Positions 18,112 through 27,195 of a stretch of 64,000 bases of DNA are shown here, piece by piece. The stretch comes from CAWBVG01 sp963792175 (GTDB lineage: Bacteria > Acidobacteriota > Vicinamibacteria > Vicinamibacterales > CAVVIG01), in the NCBI GenBank assembly GCA_963792175.1, contig CAWBVG010000030.1, forward strand, positions 121,818 to 185,817, given 5' to 3'. Positions within the stretch are counted from its first letter, which is position 1, and each line of letters starts with the position of its first letter. A program made the position numbers and the translations under genes. The notes beneath the pieces were generated by a model. The model saw only the letters and a program-made list of their open reading frames with translations, made no database searches and was not told where the DNA came from.

Positions 18112-18745
18112 GAAAGCTGAATGGCGGGTAGTCGTCGACGAGCAGAAGTAGATATGCTTCGACACGAATAAACCACCGCAGGACACCGACGCCGAATCGG
18201 TACAGCCCCTCCGGGTAACGGCCGGTGAACAGAATCGCCAGCCACGCCACGAACGACGTCACCCACCACGCGAGGGTCAGCAACCCGACGACAATCAGCT
18301 GCGGGATGATCAGGATCAGCCGAAATCCGACGCTGAGGCGCCGCCGCGGGCCCTCCGGCTCCACGAACGTGAGCGACGCCGGGTAAGCGTCGTCGCCAAA
18401 CGGCGGATACGCGTCCTGCAGCAGCATCAGGTACGCGAGCGCGCGCACACGCCATCGGAGGTAGAACACCGTGTACTGGCGGATCGCCGGGATATCTCTG
18501 CTGCCGATCACGATCGCGAACCAGGTGACGATCGCGAGGATGTACGCCACCGCGCCGAGCAGGCCGGTTTCGCCGCCGAACGAGGAGCCGGAGCCGTCGC
18601 TCCTGCTGCTATGAAGGGCAAACCCCATTCCGATGGCGCCGACGAGCAGCAGATGGGGAATCGCGAGAATGATGCGGAACGCGACGGTCAGCCGGTCGCG
18701 ACTGGTGGGCGCCGGCTGGACGTCGATCGAAATCGGATACGGCAC
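18107..18745 (-). CDS. DUF4389 membrane protein
   Basis: Predicted 212-residue inner-membrane protein made of two similar halves, each with a hydrophobic hairpin, as usual for DUF4389 proteins: AFRIILAIPHLLLVGAIGMG and, after a loop, ILAIVTWFAIVIG; then GFRLILIIPQLIVVGLLTLA and FVAWLAILFTGRYPEG. Two conserved aromatic motifs (YLMLLQDAYPPF and YLLLLVDDYPPF) close the halves. Role unknown. The GTG start at 18745 follows TATGAT after 6 nt without a Shine-Dalgarno. Confidence 0.85.
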   Translation of the reverse strand: MPYPISIDVQPAPTSRDRLTVAFRIILAIPHLLLVGAIGMGFALHSSRSDGSGSSFGGETGLLGAVAYILAIVTWFAIVIGSRDIPAIRQYTVFYLRWRVRALAYLMLLQDAYPPFGDDAYPASLTFVEPEGPRRRLSVGFRLILIIPQLIVVGLLTLAWWVTSFVAWLAILFTGRYPEGLYRFGVGVLRWFIRVEAYLLLLVDDYPPFSFQ

Positions 18746-18751
18746 GCGCCG

Positions 18752-18757
18752 ATCATA
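18752..18757 (-). promoter_or_regulatory. -10-like hexamer for the DUF4389 gene, leaderless geometry
   Basis: TATGAT on the minus strand, 6 nt before GTG 18745. Confidence 0.35.
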
Positions 18758-18777
18758 AGCCGAGCGGCCAGGCCTGC

Positions 18778-18836
18778 CACGAAAACACGAAATCACGAAA
18801 CCCTTTGGTCTTCTTCGTGTCTTCGTGCTTTCGTGG
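18778..18836. repeat. Second copy of the CACGAA / TTCGTG palindrome
   Basis: Left arm GCCACGAAAACACGAAATC, right arm CTTCGTGCTTTCGTGGC, loop around CCCTTTGG. Same unit and arrangement as 4695-4783. It lies between divergent genes, upstream of the amidohydrolase. Confidence 0.75.
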
Positions 18837-18887
18837 CGATCCCGGCCGGTACTGATTCGCCAGGGACAGGCCGGTAGCTGTGCCAGA

Positions 18888-20885
18888 ATGCGCGCCATGC
18901 GCATCGCCCTGTCCCTCGCGGCGCTCGGTTCCCTACTGGCCCTCGGTCAGCCGGCCCCGGCGTCGATCGAACGCGGCACCCTGCGGCTGCATTACGTCCA
19001 GAAGCCGATCGGGTACGAACGCTACGAGGTGGCGCCGGACGGTGACGTGCCCCGCCAAGGCGCCAGCGGCGCGGACGCGCAGGGTGTGAAGCTGACGGCC
19101 GATTTCGATTTCACGGATCGCGGCGGACGCGTGCAGTTGACCGCCACGTTGCGCGCCAAGGCCGACTTCACGCCGATCTCGTTCCAGGCGAAGGGCAAGA
19201 GCTATCGATTCGTGAACGTCGACTCCGACGTACGCGTCGAGGGCAGCGACGCAGTGGTCCGCGCCGACGGCGACGTCGAGCGCCGCGTGACGCTGCCGGC
19301 GCAGTTCTTCACGGTGGACGGTTACGCGCCGTTCTCCGCGCAGATGCTGCTGCTTCGCTATTGGAAGCGGCACGGTCAGCCTCGGCTGTTGCGGACCGTT
19401 CCCGGGCAGCCGACCAACGACGTCTTCATCGAGGCGCGTGGACGCGAGGCGATTCGCATCGGTGGGAAGGTCACCATGCTCGAGCGCTTCGCGATTGACG
19501 GCGTGGTCTGGGGCCGGGAAACGCTGTGGCTCGACGAAGGCGGAGCGCTGGCGGCGGCGATCACGCGCGCCGGTGGCCTCAGCTTCGAGGCGGTTCGAGA
19601 GGACCTCGAGCCGGCGCTGGTGCAGTTCGTCCAGCGGGCGACGCGCGATCGGATTGGCGATCTCGAATCGATCACGCGGGTCAACGCGCCGCTCAAGAGC
19701 GGCACCTATGCGATGGTGGGCGCGACGATCGTCGACGGCACGAATCGTCCTCCCGTGACGGACGGCGTCGTGCTCGTCCGCGACGGCCTCATTGCCGACG
19801 CCGGCTCGCGCGCCGCCGTGCCGGTTCCCGATGGGGTGCCGACGGTCGACGTCTCCGGCAAGACCCTCGTGCCGGGACTGTGGGACATGCACACCCACGT
19901 CACGCAGATCGAGTGGGCGCCGGTGTATCTCGCTTCAGGGGTGACAACCGTCCGCGACATGGGGAACGAGTTCGAGTTCATCACCACGCTGCGCGATGCC
20001 ATCGCGTCGAAGCGCGCCCTCGGTCCTCGTCTGCTGCTCGCCGGGCTCGTCGACGGACCAGGGCCGAACGCGTTCGGCGTCTACTATGCCGCGACGCCCG
20101 ACGAAGCGAAGCAGGTGGTCGGCAGGTACCACGATGCCGGATTTCAGCAGATCAAGATCTACAGCCTGATCACGCCGCCGCTGGTCGAGGCGATCTGCGC
20201 CGAGGCGCACCGCCTCGGCATGACCGTTACCGGACACGTGCCCAACGGGATGACCATCGACGAGGCCGCCATGGCCGGCATGGATCAGATCGCACACCTC
20301 GCCATTCGCGGCGAAGCCGGGTCGGACGAGGTGAACAGGGTCATCGGGGTGCTGCGCGATCGCAAGACCGTGATCGATCCCACGCAGTCATGGAACGAGC
20401 TGCTCGGTCACGCCGCCGGCACGCCGATCGCGGCGTTCCAACCGGGCGTGGCGAAGATCCCGCCGCCGCTCAACCGGCTGTTCTCGAACGCCGGTGCCGC
20501 CGGCATCGACGCCGCCGCGGCCCGCGGCCGCCTCGAGCGCGGCCTGCGCATCGTCAAGGCGCTTCACGATGCCGGCGTGCCGGTCGTGGCGGGCACCGAC
20601 GAAGGCATTCCCGGGCACAGCGTGCATCGCGAGATCGAGCTGTACGTCGAGGCCGGGCTCACGCCGCTGGAAGCGCTGCAGGCGGCGACCATCGTGCCCG
20701 CGCGCGCCATGAAGCTGGATGCCGAGCTCGGCACGATTGAAAAAGGCAAGCGCGCGGACATGGTCGTGCTGAACGCGAACCCGCTGGAGCGGATCCAGAA
20801 TATCCGGTCGGCGCGATGGACGATCATCGACGGCCGGGTCTACGACACGCAGGCGCTGTGGCGCAGCGTCAGGTTTCAGCCGTAA
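18888..20885 (+). CDS. Secreted amidohydrolase with a large N-terminal extra domain
   Basis: Exported metal-dependent hydrolase (665 residues). A signal peptide (IALSLAALGSLLALGQPAPA) leads into about 260 residues of a beta-rich domain without a motif I know. The amidohydrolase barrel then begins (GATIVDGTNRPPVTDGVVLV). Metal and catalytic positions: HTH in LWDMHTHVTQ, Lys in QQIKIYSL, His in TVTGHVPNG, His in DQIAHLAIRG and Asp in VAGTDEGIPG. The C-terminal strand pair (GTIEKGKRADMVVLNANP) is typical of imidazolonepropionase-like secreted amidohydrolases of Acidobacteriota. Substrate unknown. ATGs at 18888 and 18897 are both possible. Confidence 0.85.
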   Translation: MRAMRIALSLAALGSLLALGQPAPASIERGTLRLHYVQKPIGYERYEVAPDGDVPRQGASGADAQGVKLTADFDFTDRGGRVQLTATLRAKADFTPISFQAKGKSYRFVNVDSDVRVEGSDAVVRADGDVERRVTLPAQFFTVDGYAPFSAQMLLLRYWKRHGQPRLLRTVPGQPTNDVFIEARGREAIRIGGKVTMLERFAIDGVVWGRETLWLDEGGALAAAITRAGGLSFEAVREDLEPALVQFVQRATRDRIGDLESITRVNAPLKSGTYAMVGATIVDGTNRPPVTDGVVLVRDGLIADAGSRAAVPVPDGVPTVDVSGKTLVPGLWDMHTHVTQIEWAPVYLASGVTTVRDMGNEFEFITTLRDAIASKRALGPRLLLAGLVDGPGPNAFGVYYAATPDEAKQVVGRYHDAGFQQIKIYSLITPPLVEAICAEAHRLGMTVTGHVPNGMTIDEAAMAGMDQIAHLAIRGEAGSDEVNRVIGVLRDRKTVIDPTQSWNELLGHAAGTPIAAFQPGVAKIPPPLNRLFSNAGAAGIDAAAARGRLERGLRIVKALHDAGVPVVAGTDEGIPGHSVHREIELYVEAGLTPLEALQAATIVPARAMKLDAELGTIEKGKRADMVVLNANPLERIQNIRSARWTIIDGRVYDTQALWRSVRFQP

Positions 20886-20891
20886 TACGAT

Positions 20892-20922
20892 TAACCGCAG
20901 AGATCGCTGAGGACGCGGAGAT
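20892..20922. repeat. CGCAGAG-type short repeat
   Basis: ACCGCAGAGATCGCTGAGGACGCGGAGA-type tract of degenerate 9-bp units, resembling a widespread intergenic repeat. The last unit supplies the CGGAG ribosome site for the cupin gene. Confidence 0.4.
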
Positions 20923-20927
20923 CATTC

Positions 20928-21386
20928 ATGACAAAGAAAAAGCCCGCTCGGAAAAGCGCTCGAAAAGCAGCGCCGCGCCGAAAGGCGATCACGAAACGAC
21001 CGAAAGTGACCGATCCGTTGCTGGCCCCGGTGAAGGGCGCCGAACGGCGGAACATCGGACACGTGCAGCTCGAAGTCGGGCGCGCCGGCGCGGCGCGCGT
21101 CAAGCGGATGATTTACCCGGTGGGGTTCCGCTGGTCGAAGGACATGAAGCCGGCGGTCGGCACGGAGTTGTGCATGCACGCCCACGTCGGCTTCCTGGCT
21201 CGCGGCGAAATCCATATCGAGTACGCCGACGGCTGCGTCGTCGAGCACAAGGCGCCGCAGATCGTCGCGATCGATCCGGGCCACGACGGCTGGGTGGTCG
21301 GCAAGGAGCCGGTCGTGCTGATCGAATTCGACTTCGAGGGCGATACGGTCAGCCGGCTGGGCATGCCGGCCAGTCACCGCCACTGA
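20928..21386 (+). CDS. Cupin-domain protein with Lys/Arg-rich N-terminus
   Basis: Cytosolic protein of 152 residues. The first 28 residues are highly basic (KKKPARKSARKAAPRRKAIT), which could bind nucleic acid or be a disordered tail. The rest is a single cupin barrel: FRWSKDMKPAVGTELCMHAH, GFLARGEIHIEYADG and PQIVAIDPGHDGWVVG. Only part of the usual metal triad is visible (HAH and later His), so enzymatic activity is uncertain. The start ATG 20928 is preceded by CGGAG at proper spacing. Confidence 0.75.
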   Translation: MTKKKPARKSARKAAPRRKAITKRPKVTDPLLAPVKGAERRNIGHVQLEVGRAGAARVKRMIYPVGFRWSKDMKPAVGTELCMHAHVGFLARGEIHIEYADGCVVEHKAPQIVAIDPGHDGWVVGKEPVVLIEFDFEGDTVSRLGMPASHRH

Positions 21387-21405
21387 TCCAGTCAATTGGC
21401 GAGTG

Positions 21406-21569
21406 TAGAACCCATCTCATAAATGGGGCCGGCATTCGGCCGGCGATGCATCCCGTCAGGCGGCGTTGCTCCTTCCTCAAATACTCCCGGTATTCTCGGT
21501 CGTCGCGCCTTGCCTGACGGGCGCCTCGCCGCCCTCGGTGCTTCGCCCCCATTTATGAGATGGGTTCTA
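21406..21569. mobile_element. MITE-like foldback element with 23-bp perfect terminal inverted repeats
   Basis: The ends TAGAACCCATCTCATAAATG (plus GGG) are exact inverse complements over 23 bp. The 164-bp element also holds a nested inverted repeat, CCCGTCAGGC at 21452-21461 with GCCTGACGGG at 21512-21521. No open reading frame of note. No clear target duplication is visible. Confidence 0.7.
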
Positions 21570-21572
21570 GGA

Positions 21573-21656
21573 ATTGGTGCAAATGGCGATTGGGATACGC
21601 GATTCACCAACTCGCTAATTCACCAATTCGCCATTCACCAATTGCAGATTACTCAA
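21573..21656. repeat. Mirrored AATTGGTG / CACCAATT arrays at a convergent junction
   Basis: Left arm GAATTGGTGCAAATGGCGAT; right arm reads on the other strand as AATTGGTGAATGGCGAATTG, then GAATTAGC and GAGTTGGT. Period is about 8 bp. The MFS stop codon lies within the array. Confidence 0.7.
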
Positions 21657-22945
21657 CTGCCGTGAGCTGGCGGCCGCGCGTCTCGGGCCCCATCCAGACC
21701 GTCGCGATCACCAGCACGCCGGCGATGGCGATACACGACGCCATCGCGGTCGACAGCGGGATGCCGCGATCCTGCATCGCGCCGATGATGGTCGGCGTGA
21801 ACGATCCGACCGCCGCGCCGAAGTGATACGCGAAGCCGGCGCCGACCGCGCGCACCGCGGTCGGGAACCGCTCGTTCAGGTAGATCGGCACGATGCCCCA
21901 CGAACCGGCGGCGAAAAAGCCGACCAGAAACGCACCGGCCCACATCAACCAGACGTTGTCGGTCAGCACGTAGAGCGGTACGGCGGCAATGCCGATGGCC
22001 ATCATCAGCGTCGCGGCGCCGCGCCGGCCCAGGCGGGTTTCGGCGAGCCGTCCCGTTGGAATCGCACCGGTCACGCCGCCGACGTTCAGCAGCACCGAGA
22101 ACACGAACGGCTGCAGTCCCTTCGAGATGACGAACGTCGCGTACCAGAACGTGATCGAGTAGTACGAAAAGATGAACATCGTCATCATCAACGACGTCTG
22201 CAGCGTCACCGGCAGCAGGTTGGGCTTGAAGAGCCGCGTGAACGAGATCGGTTCCTTCTCGTTCCGCTCGCGAAGATGCCGCTGCCGTTCCAGCCAGACC
22301 GGGCTCTCCTGGACGCCGCGGATGATGAAAATCACCAGCAACGCCGGCAGTGCGCCGAGCCACAGCATGACGCGCCAGCCGAAGTCGGGTTGCTGGTTGA
22401 CGAGCGGATACACGAATTGGTACACGAGCGCCGAGAGGATGAAGCCGGTGGAGTAGCCCGCCTGCAGCATCCCCGATGCGATGCCGCGAAGGTGGGTCGG
22501 CCAGTGTTCGAGCGTCAGCGGCATGCCCGCGGCCCAGACGCCACCCATCCCGATGCCGAAGAGTGCGCGCAGCGTGAAGAGCATCAGGTACGACGTCGAG
22601 AAACCGCTGAGACATGCGAACGCGGAGAACCAGAGAATCGAAAACACCAGCGGGCCTTTGCGCCCCCAACGGTCGGCCGCCGAGCCCGCCGCCGCGCCAC
22701 CCAGCAGCCGGAACATGAGCGTGACCGTGGCGAGCGCGCCCGCCAGCGCCTTGCTGATCGTGAAGCTGTGCTGAATGTCCACGATCAGGAACGAGATGAT
22801 GGTGAAGTCGAACCCGTCGAGCGTCCAGCCGAGGAACGACGCGAAAAATGCCCTCCACTGTGTCGCGAGTTGACCTGGCGATACCAGGGTCGGTCGTCGA
22901 CCGGCGCGAGCGGCGACGCAGCGCCTGTGGCACGGCGTGGCTCAT
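21649..22945 (-). CDS. MFS transporter (frame broken near the N-terminus)
   Basis: Twelve-helix major-facilitator transporter, sugar- or organic-acid-type. Marks: DRWGRKGPLVF after helix 2, GGVWAAGMPLTLEHWP, GIASGMLQAGYSTGF, and a symmetric second half with GRLAETRLGRRGA; it ends MGPETRGRQLTAVE. Substrate not predictable. ATG 22945 overlaps the upstream S9 stop (ATGA), which fixes the start. The first helix (WRAFFASFLGWTLDGFDFTI) is in a different frame from the start codon, and a third frame carries the PWYRQVN segment expected just before it, so one or two indels lie between about 22850 and 22910. Confidence 0.82.
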
Positions 22946-25041
22946 CGCACGCTCCTCGAAGCCGTGCCTTCAGGCGCGAGATAGCGATCGAGCCAGCCGA
23001 GGAATTCCCGGTACCACACGACGCTGTTCTGCGGCTTGCTGATCCAGTGGCCTTCATCCGGGAACAGGACGAGGCGTGACGGCACGCCCTGACGCTGGAG
23101 CGCCGTGAAGAATTCGAGGCTCTGCGTGTAGGGGACCCGGTAGTCCTGTTCGCCGGCGATCACGAGCGTCGGCGTCTTGAACTTGCCGAACTCGCCCGCA
23201 TACAGGTGCGGCGAGAACTTCTGGTAGCCGGACGCGTTCGTCCACGGTGTTCCGCCAAACTCGTGCTCGGGAAACCAGAGCTCCTCGGTCGCGCCGTACA
23301 TGCTCGTCAGGTCGTAGACGCCGGCGTGCGAGATCAGCGCCCGGAAGCGGCCCCGCGACTGTGACTCCAGCCAGTCGACCATGTAGCCGCCGTACGATCC
23401 GCCCGCCGCCGCCACGCGCGTCTTGTCGGTGAACGGGTACTTCACGAGCACGTGCTCGAGCCCCGCCATGAGGTCGTCGGTCGCCTTGCCGCCCCAGTCG
23501 CCGGTGATCTCTTCGGTGAACTTCTGGCCGAAGCCGGTCGACCCCCGCGGGTTGATCATGACGCTCACGTACCCGGGCGCGGAGAACGTCTGCGCGTTCC
23601 AGCGATAGCTCCAGGTGTCGCCCCAGACGCCCTGCGGCCCGCCGTGAATCAACAGGAGCAGGGGATACTTTCTGGCCGCGTCAAACGCCGGCGGGCGAAT
23701 CAGATAGCCCTGGACTTCCGCGTTACCGGCGCCATGAAACGTGAAGCTTTCCGGCTTCGCCAGGTCGAGCTCCGCGAGCAGCTTCTGGTTCTGATGCGTC
23801 AGCGCACGCGCCGCACCGCTCGCCGGCACCACGAACAGCTCGGAAGGCGCCGCCAGACTGCTCCGCGACACGACCAGCGTGTCGCCTCCGCCGAGGCTGA
23901 ACTCGCCGTCGAACGCACCGGCCGTGAGGGCGCGCGGCTGCCCGCCGGCCGCGGCAATCGCAAACACCGGCATCGCGCCGCGATCCTCGGCGTTGAAGTA
24001 GATCGTCCGGCTGTCGAGCGACCAGGCCGGGCTCTCGACGCTGCGGTCCCACGTGTCGGTCAGGCTCGTCGAACGGCCCGACGCCCGGTCCAGCACCATC
24101 AGCCGCCACTTGTCCGCCTCGTAGCCGTTGCGCGGCTGCGAGCGGTAGGCGAGCGAACGGCCATCCGGCGAGTACGCGGGCGCGCCGTCGAACCCCTGAT
24201 TCGTGGTGAGCTTCCTGGCCGCGCCGCCCGCGACCGGCACCTCGAAGAGATCGGCGTTCGTGCTGGTCGCTTCGACGGCATCCGTGACGGCGACGAACGC
24301 GATCGCGCGGCTGTCGGGCGAGAACGCGAGGGGATGCGGGCCCTCACGCTCCCGCGGCGGCACGTCGTAGTCGGCGCCGGGCAGCAGGTCGCGCGGCGCG
24401 CCGGCATTCAGCTCGACCACGAAGGGATGGCTGCGCTTGCCTTCGCTCCAGGTCGACCAGTGGCGATAGAGCAGCCGATCGTAGATCCGGGCTTTCGATT
24501 TGCTCGCGTCGCGTTCCTTGTCTCTGGCGGCGTTACAGGCTTCGTCCCTGCAATCCGGATAGACCTCGGACGTGAACGCGATCGAGCGGCCATCCGGCGC
24601 CCACACGATGTTCGCCACACCGCCCGACAGCGTCGACACGGCCTTGGCGTCGGACCCGTCGGCGTTCATCACGAACAGTTGTTCGTTGCCCGCGCGGCTG
24701 GAGATGAATGCCACGCGGCGGCCATCCGGTGACCAGCGTCCGTCGCTCTCGCGCCCGCTACTCGTCAGCGCCTTCGCATCTCCGGTCGCCACCGTGACGA
24801 GCCAGATGTCCCTCGCGGTGCGGTTATTCGGCACGTCGGGTACGCCGACGGTGTACAGGACGCGCGCCCCGTCGGGCGACACTTGCGGATCGCTCACTCG
24901 GTGCAGCGCGAGCAGATCGGTCACCGTGATTGGCCGTCCGGCAGCGAACAATCGCGCGCAGCACAACGCGACGATGAACGCAGCGCTCGCAGCGCTCGCA
25001 AAGAACTTCTTGCGCTGCCGCGTTCCACATATGGAGTTCAT
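22942..25041 (-). CDS. Secreted S9 prolyl-oligopeptidase-family peptidase
   Basis: Exported serine peptidase of 699 residues. A signal peptide (ASAASAAFIVALCCARLFAAG) is followed by a WD40/TolB-like propeller (VSPDGARVLYTVGV, WSPDGRRVAFISSRAG, FSPDSRAIAFVAVT) and a C-terminal alpha/beta-hydrolase. Triad: Ser in GGSYGGYMVD, Asp in GEQDYRVPYT, His in PDEGHWIS. Length and order match dipeptidyl aminopeptidase/acylaminoacyl-peptidase types. Start ATG 25041. It follows the acyltransferase gene after 16 nt and its stop overlaps the MFS start, suggesting peptide degradation coupled to uptake. Confidence 0.93.
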   Translation of the reverse strand: MNSICGTRQRKKFFASAASAAFIVALCCARLFAAGRPITVTDLLALHRVSDPQVSPDGARVLYTVGVPDVPNNRTARDIWLVTVATGDAKALTSSGRESDGRWSPDGRRVAFISSRAGNEQLFVMNADGSDAKAVSTLSGGVANIVWAPDGRSIAFTSEVYPDCRDEACNAARDKERDASKSKARIYDRLLYRHWSTWSEGKRSHPFVVELNAGAPRDLLPGADYDVPPREREGPHPLAFSPDSRAIAFVAVTDAVEATSTNADLFEVPVAGGAARKLTTNQGFDGAPAYSPDGRSLAYRSQPRNGYEADKWRLMVLDRASGRSTSLTDTWDRSVESPAWSLDSRTIYFNAEDRGAMPVFAIAAAGGQPRALTAGAFDGEFSLGGGDTLVVSRSSLAAPSELFVVPASGAARALTHQNQKLLAELDLAKPESFTFHGAGNAEVQGYLIRPPAFDAARKYPLLLLIHGGPQGVWGDTWSYRWNAQTFSAPGYVSVMINPRGSTGFGQKFTEEITGDWGGKATDDLMAGLEHVLVKYPFTDKTRVAAAGGSYGGYMVDWLESQSRGRFRALISHAGVYDLTSMYGATEELWFPEHEFGGTPWTNASGYQKFSPHLYAGEFGKFKTPTLVIAGEQDYRVPYTQSLEFFTALQRQGVPSRLVLFPDEGHWISKPQNSVVWYREFLGWLDRYLAPEGTASRSVR

Positions 25042-25057
25042 AAGGGCGATGATACCT

Positions 25058-26143
25058 TTAGATGCCGATGAAAACCCGGCGCCGGTGCATCCACATGACC
25101 ACGACGCCCCAGAGCGCGACATACGCCACCGCATAGCCGAGCGCCGCGGCTTCGCTGCCGCAACATGGCCGCAGCCACGACAGAAACGCGCTTCGGTAGA
25201 GCCACGCCTTCAGTGAAACCGAGCCGGCGACGCTCCATCGCGCGAGGACGGCGTCGATCCCGACCGACAGGAAGTACGCGGCCAGCGGGTTTCGGCCGAA
25301 TGCCACGAACGGCCGCGACCAGCCGCTCCATTTCTTGACGTCGATCGTCCAGTGGCAGATCGCCAGGACTTGGGCGGCGACGCCCGCGCTGAACAAGGCG
25401 TACGAACTCGTCCACAGGTTCTTGTTGATGGGCAGCGCGCGATTCCACAGCAGCCCCACGGCGGTGGCCGCGGCCCCGGCCGCCCACAACCACCACGCGC
25501 GGTGCGCGGCGCCGTGCACTTTCAGCCAGTCGCCCGCGAAGACGCCGCAGAGCGCGGTCGCGATTGCCGGCACGGTACTGAGCAGTCCCTCGGGATCCCA
25601 CAACGGATAGAGCATGTGCCGGCCGAAGACGTGTTGATCGATGACCGCGCCGAGATTCGCTTCTGCGCTGAGCGGCGCCATCGCAAGCAACAGCCAGTAA
25701 CCGCCAAGTGCGGCGGCGGCGACCAGGACTTGCGCCCGCGTCGGCAGCCGTTCCGTGATCCAGGAAACCGCCAGGTACACGAGCGCGATCCGCTGCAGGA
25801 CGCCGGGAATCCGGAACGTCGCCAGGTGGAGCGGCGGCGGCGTCTGGATGGCGTTGAGCAGCAGGCCGAGCGCGAACAGGATCAGCGCCCGCCTGAGGAC
25901 GTGCCGCCGCACACCGCGCGGCGTGCCGCGCCGGCGCCCGAGCGCGAACGGAACCGCCGCCCCCATCGCGAAGAGCAGAAACGGAAACACGAGATCGGCG
26001 AGCGTCCAGCCGTTCCACGGTGCGTGCTCGAGCCACGGATACACGAAGTCCCAGCTGCCGGGAGTGCTGACGAGGATCATGGCCGCGATGGTGATGCCGC
26101 GAAACACGTCGAGCGCGTGGAGCCGCTCGGTACCGCCGGTCAT
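25058..26143 (-). CDS. HGSNAT/DUF5009-type membrane acyltransferase
   Basis: Integral membrane protein of 361 residues with about ten hydrophobic segments. The opening motif RLHALDVFRGITIAAMILV followed by GSWDFVYPWLEHAPWNGWT is typical of the heparan-alpha-glucosaminide N-acetyltransferase / NagX family, which transfer acyl groups to sugars across a membrane. The active-site His is likely the one in LEHAPW. Gene order (PIG-L deacetylase upstream, this gene, S9 peptidase, MFS) suggests handling of amino sugars or peptidoglycan pieces; this is inference. Confidence 0.88.
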   Translation of the reverse strand: MTGGTERLHALDVFRGITIAAMILVSTPGSWDFVYPWLEHAPWNGWTLADLVFPFLLFAMGAAVPFALGRRRGTPRGVRRHVLRRALILFALGLLLNAIQTPPPLHLATFRIPGVLQRIALVYLAVSWITERLPTRAQVLVAAAALGGYWLLLAMAPLSAEANLGAVIDQHVFGRHMLYPLWDPEGLLSTVPAIATALCGVFAGDWLKVHGAAHRAWWLWAAGAAATAVGLLWNRALPINKNLWTSSYALFSAGVAAQVLAICHWTIDVKKWSGWSRPFVAFGRNPLAAYFLSVGIDAVLARWSVAGSVSLKAWLYRSAFLSWLRPCCGSEAAALGYAVAYVALWGVVVMWMHRRRVFIGI

Positions 26144-26162
26144 CCGCTCAATCGCTGTGGTT

Positions 26163-27095
26163 CTACTTGTCGCAGCATGGACTGCTTTTGGTCGGCAGCA
26201 CGACCCGAGCCGGCGCAGGTCGCGAGAACACCTCGTTCGTGCGCGCGAACGATTCGAGAAACGAGCGCATGGTGTGCATCTGCGTCCTGTAGCGCCGGAG
26301 CGCCGCGCGCTTCGCCCGCACTTCTTCAGGTGTCAGCGTGACATCGATCCATCCCGATGCGCCGCCGCGCAGACCAGGCGGCGGCGACAGCGCCGCCCTC
26401 TCGTCATTGAACGGCCAGCTGTCGTAATGAACGATGTAGTTCACGACGTCGGGCGCCAGACCGGGATGCACGCGCGCGACGTCTCCCAGCGCGTCCGCCA
26501 GGAAGTACCAGGCGGCGCAATGGTCGGGGTGCTGATCCTCCCTCCTGGGGACCAGGATGAGGGTCGGACCGAATTCCGCGATGAGTTGCGCCAGCTCCTG
26601 CGTGAGATCCTCGCCGCGGTATTCGGTGTTCGGAACGATGTTGTCGGACTCCGGCGGACGGTCGCGACGGGTGTAGGGAGACCGGTACGCCCGCCGCCGC
26701 TCGGACCAATACGTGTGGGTGAGCTTGCACAGGCCTCCGTCCGGAAACCGCAGAAACGTGGCGTCGTACTCGTCCAGGCCGAGCGTCTTGAGGGCCTCCT
26801 GCGCTTCGCGCTGCCGGCGGCGGCCGTAGTCCCGGAAGTCCCCCGACGACAGTTTCTTCCCGTGTTCTTCAAGCCGCACGCCGTCAGGGTACCCGTCGCC
26901 GTCGGTGAGGTAGACGACGTGTACCAGGCCGCCAAGATCGTGGACCCGGCGCATCAACCCGCCGCCACCGAGGATTTCGTCGTCCGGGTGGGGAGCGATG
27001 ACCAGCAGACGCGTGTCCGCGGTAACGGTCAGTGTCCGCGGCACGGGAACTGTAGCCAGCGCGGCCAGCAGGGGAAGCAGGAGCGAACCGCCCAT
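26163..27095 (-). CDS. PIG-L family deacetylase, exported
   Basis: Zinc-dependent LmbE/PIG-L deacetylase of 310 residues, probably removing acetyl groups from N-acetylglucosamine-containing substrates. Zinc motifs: PHPDDE in LLVIAPHPDDEILGGG and HPDH in REDQHPDHCAAW. A short hydrophobic N-terminus (GGSLLLPLLAALATVPV) suggests export. ATG 27095 is chosen over TTG 27164 because it opens directly into this segment. It is divergent from the ADOP gene and 19 nt upstream of the acyltransferase, likely an operon with it. Confidence 0.9.
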   Translation of the reverse strand: MGGSLLLPLLAALATVPVPRTLTVTADTRLLVIAPHPDDEILGGGGLMRRVHDLGGLVHVVYLTDGDGYPDGVRLEEHGKKLSSGDFRDYGRRRQREAQEALKTLGLDEYDATFLRFPDGGLCKLTHTYWSERRRAYRSPYTRRDRPPESDNIVPNTEYRGEDLTQELAQLIAEFGPTLILVPRREDQHPDHCAAWYFLADALGDVARVHPGLAPDVVNYIVHYDSWPFNDERAALSPPPGLRGGASGWIDVTLTPEEVRAKRAALRRYRTQMHTMRSFLESFARTNEVFSRPAPARVVLPTKSSPCCDK

Positions 27096-27195
27096 TCGCC
27101 GGATGAGCCAGCAAGCCTCGTACCCGGTCAGCAGGTGGGTCCGGCAGAAGCCGGACGCCCTCAACGCTCCTGGCGGCCATCCCGTCTAAGCCGCC

